A program made the position numbers and the translations under genes. Source: Rhodocyclus tenuis (GTDB taxonomy: Bacteria; Pseudomonadota; Gammaproteobacteria; Burkholderiales; Rhodocyclaceae). Taken from it: DNA of 64,000 bases. The notes under the pieces were generated by a model that was not told the DNA's origin, searched no databases, and worked only from the letters and a program-made list of their open reading frames with translations. Shown piece by piece: positions 30,142 through 39,030 of this stretch. Location of the stretch: contig NZ_JACIGE010000001.1 of assembly GCF_014197755.1 (NCBI RefSeq), forward strand, positions 372,001-436,000, written 5' to 3'. The stretch's first letter is position 1. Each line of letters starts with the position of its first letter.

Positions 30142-31074
30142 TCACTTGTCTTTTTTGCACCACCAAGCTGCTAGCACAGCTATCTGTTTGACATCTGCTG
30201 CACTAAGCGGGCGTGTTGCCCATTCTGTCGGGTAGGTAATCTCTTCTCGGATGCGAATCAAAAGCGAGTGACTCTCTCCATCGACTGCGAGGGCCTGCCG
30301 ATACCAGCACATCAAGTATCGCGTCTCCGTCGTTGTCGGACCATTCACTTGTAATCCAACGAAGTTGCAAGCGTAGCGGTCTGGCGGGCTAGCGAGAAAC
30401 GCCTTCAGGTATGGAACGATTCTCAGCGACAGGGTGCGCCTAGCTTGAGACTTTGAGCGCCTTGTGATGTGACGCCAAGCCAGTCGTGTGATTTGAAGAT
30501 TCCCAACCAGCGGGTTGTCCCAAGCCTGCGCCTTGAGCGCTTTGAATGCCTCCTTGGCTTTGGGCATTATTTGAGTACTGGACAACCTCCCAACAGTTTG
30601 CTTCGTATAGCGTCGCGACCATGAAGCGTAGTCGTACAACCGGGAGAGATCATAGCGAAGTGAAGGGCGCAGGTACTGCGTTCTTCGTAGCTTCGCAGGG
30701 GTTTTGAGCGCGCTGCGTGGGTCGGTAGCATACCAATAGAGCCGGTCCATAGGGGGTGGCGGAACCCAAATCACCAATCCAGGCATGCCAGTCCCGGACA
30801 ATGCTTGAAGTGTTGCTTTGTCGATTCCAAGCGCCAGAAATTGTGCGTCTGATGATGCCCTGCGATATGAAGGGCCGGCTTTTACTTGTGCATGTGCAGT
30901 AATCACCTTTCCTGGTGCCGCTATGTGGCGGAACGAGAACTTTACGTCCACCTTGGCCGCGTCCTCAGCCATTGTGGTAGCTGTGGTTTCTGCACAGGTG
31001 GCGACCCCAAGGAGGCCTGCTGCATATCGAGCAGCAGCAGCACCATCAGTTTTTGTGTGGGCAGGAAGGGTCAT
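30142..31074 (-). CDS. DUF4365-like protein, candidate PD-(D/E)xK fold
   Basis: The 310-residue protein has an N-terminal domain of about 115 residues with the DUF4365 order: AAARYAAGLLGV, then an acidic VDVKFSF strand, then HAQVKAGPS (the QVK/EVK element of nuclease-like folds). LGIDKATLQALSGTGMPGLVIWVP follows, ending with LYWYATDP. The remaining 190 residues are basic and helical (LSLRIVPYLKAFLASPPDRYAC...). A nuclease is possible because of the D...QxK pattern, but no activity is known for the family. It lies 105 bases downstream of the broken gene 31180-32900 on the same strand, so the two could have formed a unit. Confidence 0.6.
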   Translation of the reverse strand: MTLPAHTKTDGAAAARYAAGLLGVATCAETTATTMAEDAAKVDVKFSFRHIAAPGKVITAHAQVKAGPSYRRASSDAQFLALGIDKATLQALSGTGMPGLVIWVPPPPMDRLYWYATDPRSALKTPAKLRRTQYLRPSLRYDLSRLYDYASWSRRYTKQTVGRLSSTQIMPKAKEAFKALKAQAWDNPLVGNLQITRLAWRHITRRSKSQARRTLSLRIVPYLKAFLASPPDRYACNFVGLQVNGPTTTETRYLMCWYRQALAVDGESHSLLIRIREEITYPTEWATRPLSAADVKQIAVLAAWWCKKDK

Positions 31075-31179
31075 TTTGTGATTTCTAGGTTACGTCAATG
31101 GTTGTAGCTGCGCTCTTCCATGTAATCATGGTTTCCGACACGCAAAAACGTCTTTTTACCTTTTTCGACGGACCTGGAT

Positions 31180-32900
31180 CTAAGTCTTCCGGGTATCAAG
31201 GTGAGATGTGAGCCAACCCACAACTACCTGTGACGTTTCCTCATCCCAAAAAAAATAGACGCGCAGCGCATGGCGCGGATCGTACGAAGTACCCTTACGA
31301 ACGTGAATGTCTAGGAAGCGCCGACGTGTCGATCCAGATGGATAGGTAACGTAGTATTCTTCTCCCTGTTCGCCTGCCCTCACGGACGATATTGAGCCCG
31401 ACTCTGTCAATTCGAGGCTTCGCAATTCCTCTTCGTAGGCTTCGCGCCCGATTAAACCGAGGCGCATTTGTCGGTACACCCCGGCGAGCATCAATAGCGC
31501 CTTGTAGACCAACGAAGGGTTGTCATAGGGAGCGCCCCGAACCGAACGCGCAGCACGCGGCACAAGCATTAGACGGCCAGCGAGGTTCTTGTCACACCAA
31601 TCGGGCAACTCGTCATAGGTATCTGGGATCAGAATTTGCGCATCGGGGTCAGTCCCGCCGCGCTGCGTAAGTAGCCCACGCAGGCGGTCATTCTCAACGC
31701 GTAGAAAGTAAGCACGAGCCTCTGCGGCTTCTGCAATCCCCTTTCGTTCATCGGCGAGCGTGTTGTACTCATTCGCGTCTGTTTCAGCTTGATTGAGTTG
31801 CTGCTGGAGCCTACCCACCTCCTCCTCGTACAGCTTAATAACGCTACGATCATCATTTGCCGCGCGTGCTCGTGCCGCTTCTTGGGCGAACCGCTGGTTC
31901 TGGATATCGGCGAAGGATGTCCAGCATTGCCGTGACTTTGGCGTATCTACGCTCGTCGAGTAAAGCGTCCGGGTAATGAAAGGACTGAACGCGTCTGCGC
32001 CAAACGCCTCACCGTCTCGGAAGCTGCGCACCGTTTCTAGCGTCGCCATGGGGTGTCGAAAAAGTTCCTGCGAAGAAGGGTCAAAGTCCGGCTTGTAGGT
32101 TCGTAATGAGCCCTTAAAGGCGACCCACTCGCGGCCGGCCAACCGCATCCAAGCGTAGTTCTGTTCTCCGTAAAAGTGACTACGTGTGCTACGCCGACTA
32201 GCGCGTTCGCCGTCACATCAGGATTGAGCGCGTATTCGCCGGTTCCAAATTCCGGGGTAAGGACTAAGACGGGAAGATTTCGCGCAGGATCGCGTAGATG
32301 CTTCCAGAACAGGGCAAGCCGTTCGTCAGAGTCAATACGATAAGGAGTGGCTGCAATCGGAAGACCCGCATCGTTAAGGCCTATCTGAGCTGCGATTTCT
32401 CGCAGAAAGCGTGGCACAGACAACGGTGGCTGATCGCGCCCATCAGAGTGAATAGCCGTCCGGATACTTAGCACGACCTCCGATCTGGCGTGAACCAGTA
32501 GGACCTCCACTGACCAGATTCGGGCAAAATTTCGTCCTTCGGTGGTATTGTCGGGGTGCTCGACCTTGGCGGCCCAGACTTGATCGAAGCCCTCTGGCGG
32601 AGGATCGAGGCGTACGGCAGCAAACTCCCGGCCTGGTTGGTCGATAGCGAAGCTTTCTCCACGCAGAGCGTGAGGTGGAAGTGCGCCGCCAAGAATTGCA
32701 CGATGTTTCTCGTCTATCCACCTCAAGACAAGCCGCTGAGCAGCCACGAAGCGTTGTTCCGCTGGCATGACCAAATCCCCAACAGATGCGGTCGTTAGCT
32801 GCATGACCGGACGAGTAACAGTCCGCGACTGGACCTCAGAGCGTGTTCGAGAAAGTTGGTCGTAAAGTGGCATGTGAAGTGCCGCCTTTGTGCCGGACAT
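31180..32900 (-). pseudogene. gene broken by a 5-bp tandem duplication, unknown family
   Basis: Two overlapping frames (32900 to 32037, and 32148 to 31180) join into one continuous frame if one copy of the tandem AGAAC-AGAAC (minus strand, near 32162-32171) is removed. The junction then reads TEN-YAWMRLAGREWVAFKG, which continues naturally. The corrected protein has about 571 residues from the ATG at 32900, which follows AAGGGG. Its N-terminal part is globular. A central coiled coil (LYEEEVGRLQQQLNQAETD...) follows. The C-terminus RFLDIHVRKG...ALRVYFFWDEETSQVVVGWLTSHL resembles the end of RelE/HigB-type folds. Function unknown. The break could be a real mutation, phase variation or a sequencing error. 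Confidence 0.7.
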
Positions 32901-32915
32901 TATTTTCCCCTTTGG

Positions 32916-32937
32916 CATAATCAATTCGCCGATTATG
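32916..32937. promoter_or_regulatory. inverted repeat CATAATC-N8-GATTATG
   Basis: Seven-base perfect arms (32916-32922 and 32931-32937) lie in the divergent region between the broken gene (start 32900, minus) and the exonuclease (start 33070, plus), 16 bases upstream of the former. The position fits an operator, possibly controlling both directions. Confidence 0.45.
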
Positions 32938-33069
32938 GCATTTTCTTGAAAGCGGTGATGAGATCGCCCCCATCCTCTTTCGGGTCGCTACTAGTGTCCG
33001 AGTAGATTACCAGCGCATAACATTGGCAGACACAATCGGCCGCTCGTCAAGTCTTTAAAGGGGTTGAGC

Positions 33070-33624
33070 ATGCTCATTTTCTTCGACACCGAATTCACTG
33101 AACTGGGCATCGATCCCAAGCTGATTTCTATCGGCCTAATCTCCGAGGATGGCGGGCACACTTTCTACGCTGAGCTATTGGACAGCTATCGACTAGCGGA
33201 TGTGGGCGACTTTGCCCGACAAGAGGTATTGCCGCAGCTTGAAGGCGGAAACGCGCTCATGACGATGTCCGACCTGGCTCTTCGTTTGGGCAATTGGCTA
33301 AAAAGCTTCGAACAACCGGTGCAACTGGCGACTGATTCGCTGGCATGGGATTGGCCACGGATTCAGGAGATATTCTCGAGCAAATGGACGTGGCCGGAGA
33401 ACCTTGCCGGCAGACCGCTGCTGCTGACCGTGAATTGCCTCAATGACTACGACCGCTTCGTCGAGGCTGTGGAAGAGGCGTTCCGTGATCTGCGCCGGCA
33501 CCACTCGCTTGATGACGCGAAAGCAAACCGGCTGGGGTGGATTGCGGCCGGCGGCGACATCGAGCAAGGAACGAGGTTGGCATTAGCGCAAGCCCATCGA
33601 AAACTTACCCAGACGTTGCGCTGA
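33070..33624 (+). CDS. DEDDh 3'-5' exonuclease (Rv2179c-like)
   Basis: This is a 184-residue single-domain exonuclease. Exo I is MLIFFDTEFTEL (Asp6, Glu8), Exo II includes ATDSLAWDWPRI, and Exo III is HHSLDDAKANRLGW with the His and Asp of the DEDDh subclass. This type degrades single-stranded RNA or DNA overhangs. The ATG at 33070 is selected because AAAGGGG precedes it by seven bases. It is transcribed toward jetD, ending 111 bases before it, so it is not part of the Wadjet operon. Its role in the element is unknown; it is small and widely found in bacterial mobile DNA. Confidence 0.82.
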   Translation: MLIFFDTEFTELGIDPKLISIGLISEDGGHTFYAELLDSYRLADVGDFARQEVLPQLEGGNALMTMSDLALRLGNWLKSFEQPVQLATDSLAWDWPRIQEIFSSKWTWPENLAGRPLLLTVNCLNDYDRFVEAVEEAFRDLRRHHSLDDAKANRLGWIAAGGDIEQGTRLALAQAHRKLTQTLR

Positions 33625-33735
33625 GAGGTTCTCACCAATTTCCTCCTTCGTCTTAGATTGCAGGGCGAACCGGCGCGGAAATCCGTAGAGGCCACGGATG
33701 TGCCCGAAGAGCGCGCAATTGTCGCGGAGCTGCGA

Positions 33736-34908
33736 TCAGGAGGCTAAGCCTTCCTGCTCTATCGTGAAGCCGGCTTCGGCGACTGCCACGCCCAGCTCCG
33801 GCCATCCGGCTGCGGTGGCAAAACGCTTTATGCGCTCTAGAACGTAGGGGGTTGCTTTGCGGCGCACCTCGACGGGCACGTCATCCGGGTGCATCTTCCA
33901 GGGGCGCAACACGTGACCGGCCGTCTGTACCTCTCGGGCCAACGCAGCAGCGATCCGGAAACCGCCCTCGTCAACGTCACCCCAGTGGAAGACTGGCGTT
34001 GTCTTAGGTAATCCCAGTAGGAGCCGTCGGAACATAGCGCGCCAAGCCGGAGAAGGCATTCCTGCGGTATAAATGAGCAGCACTTCCTCGTTGAACCGCT
34101 GCTTCGCCTCGCTGTGGAACGTCGTCAGGTTTTCGATGGTGAGCACTTGGCGGGGAATACTCTCAAGGCCCCGCACGGTGATTGCCGGCAACCCCACGTA
34201 CGGGGCGTCGAGGCAAGCCGACACCCTTTCCCGGGTGATGACTACGTTGCCCGCAAGTAGCACGGGATGCTCTTCGCGGAATAAGCCCAACTCCTCCCAT
34301 ACCGCTGCGGGCGCACGAGGCGCCGCTTCTACGCTGCCACACAACAGAACGTCGACCGGACCAGCCAGTTTCTCAATGCGCTTACTGTCCTTGAAGACAC
34401 GGTAACTTGCCTCCCGTATCGGAACCGAGATCGCGTCTGCAGCCATGGCGCGAGCCGAGTCAATGATCTTCACCGCATCCAACCAGTCCTGTACCGAGGC
34501 TGGGGGTAACGTCCGAACGGTGCGCAGCTTTGACCATCGCAGCAGGACGTCATTGAGCACCGGAAACCGCGCTAGGTACGGCGCCAACTGCGCAGAGGCA
34601 CCGGCCAGAACATCGGCCAGCGGCTTATGGCCTAGGAATCCGGCCAAGGCTCGCCGATCAACCAAATCCACCCGTTTAATGAAGCCGTTTCCATCCTGCG
34701 GATCATCCCAGATCAGAGTGACAGCGCCCGTAGCTTGAGCCGCTTGCATGTTAGCCTCGAACGACTCCTTGGCCTGTAGTGACCTTTCGCTACGGTAGTC
34801 CGTGAGATTCGACTGGGTAAGCGCAGCAGCACGCGAGCGGACACCTGCATCTGCCCTATCACCGTCGCGAAGTAGCTTCTCAAGCAACCTGAAGGCGCGC
34901 TCATCCAT
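33736..34908 (-). CDS. jetD: Wadjet protein JetD (TOPRIM nuclease subunit)
   Basis: The 390-residue product is the last gene of the jetABCD operon. The N-terminal part fits DUF3322 and the C-terminal half DUF2220, with a TOPRIM-like core: VLTIENLTTFH (catalytic Glu), LLIYTAGMPSPAW and VFHWGDVDEGGFRIA (Asp-x-Asp). JetD cuts circular plasmid DNA once the JetABC condensin-like motor has extruded it. The start lies four bases after the jetC stop. All three acidic elements are present, so it should be active. Confidence 0.92.
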   Translation of the reverse strand: MDERAFRLLEKLLRDGDRADAGVRSRAAALTQSNLTDYRSERSLQAKESFEANMQAAQATGAVTLIWDDPQDGNGFIKRVDLVDRRALAGFLGHKPLADVLAGASAQLAPYLARFPVLNDVLLRWSKLRTVRTLPPASVQDWLDAVKIIDSARAMAADAISVPIREASYRVFKDSKRIEKLAGPVDVLLCGSVEAAPRAPAAVWEELGLFREEHPVLLAGNVVITRERVSACLDAPYVGLPAITVRGLESIPRQVLTIENLTTFHSEAKQRFNEEVLLIYTAGMPSPAWRAMFRRLLLGLPKTTPVFHWGDVDEGGFRIAAALAREVQTAGHVLRPWKMHPDDVPVEVRRKATPYVLERIKRFATAAGWPELGVAVAEAGFTIEQEGLAS

Positions 34909-34912
34909 CGGA

Positions 34913-37900
34913 TCAGATGTCCTCAGCCACGACCGGCTTAGGCGCCTTGCCGCGGCGCATCGCCGCCAGTTCCTGATCGACTATCCAGGGGTTGAACTCG
35001 GGCAGGTCTTCGCGGAACAATGCTCGCGTCTCCGGCTTCACTTCCCTACCTTCGATCATTACCGCGTTGTTGTCGACGTCGCGCAAGATGTCGTAGTAGC
35101 GGTGCAAGAAGGCCGTCAAGATGCCAAGGTTTTCGCCGGGACTAGCCATCAGCACCTGCAGGCCAAGCTCTTCCAAGTAGCGCATCGTAGCAATGATGTT
35201 GGTCGGGTCCATCTTGTTGAAGGCTTCGTCGAGCAACATCAGCCGCAGACCATCTTTGTGGCCTCGGTCGAGGCGGTAGGCAGACGCTAACGCTGCACCA
35301 GCAATGACGTAGAGTGGTGACCGATGCTCACCGCCCGAGCCCGGCCCCAAGCGCTTGCTGAGATGGCCGACGACCTTCGGCGTCTTAGTCAGCGGGTCCT
35401 CGCGCAGAATTTCGATGTCGAACTCGAAGAACTCACGGTAATCATCCAGAGGGCTTTGCACGCCGGTGGCGCCGGGCGCGATCTTGTCCTCAAGCAGCGT
35501 CCTGAATTCCTCTGGTAGCTCGCCAGGGCCGCCCCACAGGTCATCCGTCGGGCCGTAGGCCGCGACGTTTTTCACAAAATTGAGTAGGGATTCCAATTTC
35601 GGCCGAGCTACCCGCCGAAAGCGGTAGCGCTCGCCGTTCGAAAACGTCGGGCACTCGCGCAACACAGCGTTCAGGCGCTCCATGGTCTCGTGAAGCCAGT
35701 CGAGATTGTTGTTGAGCGCAATCGCCACATCGTTACGAAAAGTCTCCTGCGAGGTGCGATAAGCCGCATCCATGTCAGCCTTGAATGGCGCAAGCTGGGT
35801 CTCATTTAGCTGCTTCAGCAGATCCTTAAGCCATTCCCTGGCCGTCTGCCAGTCAGTGGCAATTTCCTGGGGGGCATGCTCTCGGTATTTCTGAAGGAAG
35901 ATACCCAGTTCCCGGCTGCCAGCGGCAACAGCTGTCGCCATGCGCCGACGGCAAGCTGTCTGTTGCTCCTCTGCATGCAGCACCATGGCCGCGTAGGCAG
36001 TGTCGTATTTGTCGAGGAGCACGTCCCACTGGCGAGCCTCGAAGTCTTTATCCACCGCAGGATGCTGCCTTGCCTCCGTAGCCGCTGCGTAAGTGGCCTC
36101 GACCGCGAGCTTTGCGGCCGCCTCCAAAGTCTCGCATTGCGTACGTTTGGTCTTAGCACCACCGATCTCTTCAGCCACTTCCCGAAGGCGCTCCGCCGCC
36201 TCCGCGGCTTGCTGCCGCGCTTCCGCCTCTTCTGCGCCCAAGCGCACGTAGTCTTCGTCTACTGCCCCCCTTAGCAGCTCCGTCTTGCTGGTTACCTCGT
36301 GCTGAGCCTCTTCCATGGCGCTCCACACGTCCCCTAAGTACTTCAAAAGCGTCTCTTCATGAGCCACTCGTTGCAGCGCGTTTATCAGTTTAGTCAATGT
36401 TCGTTCTTGGCCTTCCAGCTCAAGAATCGCCCTCTGTGCACGATCTAGTTCGCCCTGAACAGCGCTGCGCTGGCTGGTACTACCCGCGCCAATCCGGAAC
36501 TGCGCTGGTGGCACAGGGCGCAAACGCTCAATCTCGCCACCGGACACCAGCATCCCGTCCTTGGTGAGGGTACGTTGACCAGAAAATGCATCCTTGTCAC
36601 TGTCAGCGCAACGCAGATCACCGAGCTGGCGTTGTAGGTAAGCGACGGCTGCCGGATTGTCTCCGTCGATCAGATCAGCGACCGAGCCCTGCTCGAACCG
36701 CTTGCCGATGGTTTGGCGGCTCTCTAGGGCGATCTTGGCACCATAGACGGTGTGCGAACCCGTGAGGTTGCGATAGATGCGGAAAGCATCCCGCTCTTGG
36801 TCGGAAGAAACCAGCAACGCTTCCATCGTGCGTTTCAGGTAGGCCTCAATGACTGGCTGCCATTCCGGATCGACGATGCGCACAAGGTCGCATACAGGGG
36901 CTGCGTGAACGCCGTGATCTCCCAATTCCGTAAGCAGCCGCTGAGCCTCTGAAGACAGCGGGGCGCGCCCACTCCGGATGCGCGCCAGGTTTTCCTTCGC
37001 CTCTCGCTCTGCCTTCCGGGCTTCTTCGAGGGCACGTTTGAGTGTGCCGCCTTGGTTGAACAACTCATTGAACGCAATCTGCGCTGTTTTGAGAGCTGGA
37101 CGCAACACGGTTACGACCTCGTCCCGAGTTGATGTGCCCTCGGATACCTGCCGCTTAGAAAAATCGAGCGCACTCACCGCAACTTGGAGTCCGGACGCTT
37201 GCGCCTCGAGAAACCCAGAGCCAGCGGCCTCATCCAGCGTTCGCCGCACCAACTGGATACTATTGGCGACCTCTGTACGCTTGGCCTGTACTCGAGCCTC
37301 TGCAGCTTGGATTGAAGTTTGCAGTGCACCGTAATCCTTATGGGCCGCATGCGCTTCGCGCTGCGTGCGCGCCCGCTCTTCTGCCGTCTTGGCTTCCGTT
37401 GCTTCGAATTCCAGTGCAGCCTTCTTGTCCTCACAGACCCGCACGGCCTCCTCGGCGCTTTCCGTAGCGAGGCGTGCTCGTTGTAGATCTTCGTTGGCGA
37501 CTTGGGTCGCAGCCATCTTCGATAGCGCATTCCAAGTCACAGCGCGCCGGGATTCGTCCGCAGCCTTGTCGTATTCGAAACTAACCCGCACTCCATCGGC
37601 GATCTTGGCCTCTACCTGCGCGACCATTTCCGCCAAGCGCCTGAATGACTCGGTCACCTCCTTAAACTTTTTGATGTTCGTCGGTCGAGCCTCAAGCACG
37701 TCATTGCGCACAATCTGGTCCACCGTCTTGTCGAAGCGCATGCGCAGGGCGAAGCGGAAAGCACGTGTGAAAGCCTCCGGCACAGGCGCGCTGCCTGAAC
37801 CACGCAGGGCCAGCATGGCAGCCCGAATATACCGCTCGGAATCCGCATAGAGCGGATCCTGACCTGACACTTTGGACCGCTCAATCAAATGATGACGAAA

Positions 37901-38365
37901 TATCGCCCACGCCCGTGGTCGCTCAGAACCATTGACGACTTCGAGGTGATCACCTAGGGACAACTCAACGTTCGGCAGGATGTACCGTCCTAATACGTCA
38001 TGGCTATCGCGGTCGGCAGATGCATATAGGCACACTCCCATGGATAGCGGAGCACCGGTCTCGGTGTCTCGCCAGATCAGCGTGATGTAGGTCGTCGCGT
38101 TATCGCGGGCACGGTGCTCCAGACTCTCACCATACTGACCAAGGCAATACGCCCGAAGCGAACGTGTTGTCGCCTGCTCGTCAGCCTGCGCGTTGAGCGC
38201 GCATAGGCGACTGTTGGCGCCCAGCATGGCAATCTGTACCGCATCGAGGAGCGAGCTCTTGCCGCTGCCGTTCGGACCGAAAATGCCGGTGATCTCTTCC
38301 AGAGGGACATCCTGTTGCTCGAAGAGGAAGAACTGCACCACCCTGATTTTTTCGAGGTACTTCAT
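34913..38365 (-). CDS. jetC: Wadjet protein JetC (SMC/MukB-like ATPase)
   Basis: The 1150-residue ATPase motor has Walker A FGPNGSGKSS at about residues 29-38. Long coiled-coil arms with a hinge-like middle (DHGVHAAPVCDLVRIVDPEWQ...AYLKRTMEALLV) follow. The C-terminal head has the signature GSGGEHRSPLYVIAGAAL and Walker B RLMLLDEAFNKMDP. With JetA and JetB it forms a MukBEF-like loop extruder that recognises small circular DNA. The ATG overlaps the jetB stop by ATGA, and the length is normal for type I JetC (about 1100). Confidence 0.95.
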   Translation of the reverse strand: MKYLEKIRVVQFFLFEQQDVPLEEITGIFGPNGSGKSSLLDAVQIAMLGANSRLCALNAQADEQATTRSLRAYCLGQYGESLEHRARDNATTYITLIWRDTETGAPLSMGVCLYASADRDSHDVLGRYILPNVELSLGDHLEVVNGSERPRAWAIFRHHLIERSKVSGQDPLYADSERYIRAAMLALRGSGSAPVPEAFTRAFRFALRMRFDKTVDQIVRNDVLEARPTNIKKFKEVTESFRRLAEMVAQVEAKIADGVRVSFEYDKAADESRRAVTWNALSKMAATQVANEDLQRARLATESAEEAVRVCEDKKAALEFEATEAKTAEERARTQREAHAAHKDYGALQTSIQAAEARVQAKRTEVANSIQLVRRTLDEAAGSGFLEAQASGLQVAVSALDFSKRQVSEGTSTRDEVVTVLRPALKTAQIAFNELFNQGGTLKRALEEARKAEREAKENLARIRSGRAPLSSEAQRLLTELGDHGVHAAPVCDLVRIVDPEWQPVIEAYLKRTMEALLVSSDQERDAFRIYRNLTGSHTVYGAKIALESRQTIGKRFEQGSVADLIDGDNPAAVAYLQRQLGDLRCADSDKDAFSGQRTLTKDGMLVSGGEIERLRPVPPAQFRIGAGSTSQRSAVQGELDRAQRAILELEGQERTLTKLINALQRVAHEETLLKYLGDVWSAMEEAQHEVTSKTELLRGAVDEDYVRLGAEEAEARQQAAEAAERLREVAEEIGGAKTKRTQCETLEAAAKLAVEATYAAATEARQHPAVDKDFEARQWDVLLDKYDTAYAAMVLHAEEQQTACRRRMATAVAAGSRELGIFLQKYREHAPQEIATDWQTAREWLKDLLKQLNETQLAPFKADMDAAYRTSQETFRNDVAIALNNNLDWLHETMERLNAVLRECPTFSNGERYRFRRVARPKLESLLNFVKNVAAYGPTDDLWGGPGELPEEFRTLLEDKIAPGATGVQSPLDDYREFFEFDIEILREDPLTKTPKVVGHLSKRLGPGSGGEHRSPLYVIAGAALASAYRLDRGHKDGLRLMLLDEAFNKMDPTNIIATMRYLEELGLQVLMASPGENLGILTAFLHRYYDILRDVDNNAVMIEGREVKPETRALFREDLPEFNPWIVDQELAAMRRGKAPKPVVAEDI

Positions 38366-39030
38366 TCGTGGCTCACTCCTTCTTCCGCAGCCGGCGTCAC
38401 GACATCCGCTTCACTGACGTCTGCAGCGGCGACGTTTCGGAATTGCACCAGGCGCGCCAGTGCAGCCTCACCCAGAACGTCAGCAATCGCCGGCCGAATG
38501 ATCACGGCGTACGGCTGACCCACTAGGTCGTCGCCTTCATCAATGCCTTGATCCTCGGATTTACGCGCGATGCCCCAGCGCTTCATAGTCTCCATCAAGG
38601 CATCTAGTTTGCCCTTGGCAGGTAGCTCTTTACCCGACATCAGGCGAAACTTTTCAGCCAGCTCCACAAGGTCACAGCCCACTTCGCCATCGTCAGTCAA
38701 TTGCCCGGCACTGGCCGACTCGTCATAGATCGCGCGTAGGACCAGCGCAAAGACGGTCTGCGCAATGGAAGCGGCGCCGGCCTTCGCGTGCTTAGGCAAG
38801 GCATAGGCATAGCGCAGTTGGCGATTCACTTGGACGTCGATGCCTAAGGGCGCAAGTGCCTGTCGGAAGTCTCGCTCGTAACGCTCGACCATCCAGTAGG
38901 CTGTCCGGCTGTTGCGGTCCGCGTAGTACAGTACTTGCTCGACCGCGAGCCGGTAAGCCGCCATTTCGAGTTCTTCGCTTGAGTGCAGACAGTCTGTTCG
39001 AGATGCCAGTGATTCCCAGTATTGGCTCAT
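38362..39030 (-). CDS. jetB: Wadjet protein JetB (DUF4194, MukE-like)
   Basis: The 222-residue DUF4194 protein consists of winged-helix-like helices (MAAYRLAVEQVLYYADRNSR, ALRAIYDESASAGQL). It is the kite-type subunit that bridges JetA and the JetC heads. It overlaps jetA (39027) and jetC (38365) by four bases at either end (ATGA), the strict order of type I Wadjet operons. Confidence 0.9.
   Translation of the reverse strand: MSQYWESLASRTDCLHSSEELEMAAYRLAVEQVLYYADRNSRTAYWMVERYERDFRQALAPLGIDVQVNRQLRYAYALPKHAKAGAASIAQTVFALVLRAIYDESASAGQLTDDGEVGCDLVELAEKFRLMSGKELPAKGKLDALMETMKRWGIARKSEDQGIDEGDDLVGQPYAVIIRPAIADVLGEAALARLVQFRNVAAADVSEADVVTPAAEEGVSHE

Noticed and set aside
29969-30235. Small protein in the cargo gap
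   Set aside because: The 88-codon frame has no recognisable domain or ribosome site and runs across the 3' end of the DUF4365-like gene on the other strand.
32037-32148. Two separate overlapping genes in the cargo (31180-32148 and 32037-32924)
   Set aside because: The overlap shows a tandem AGAAC duplication, and removal of one copy yields one smooth frame; the second 'gene' has no ribosome site of its own.
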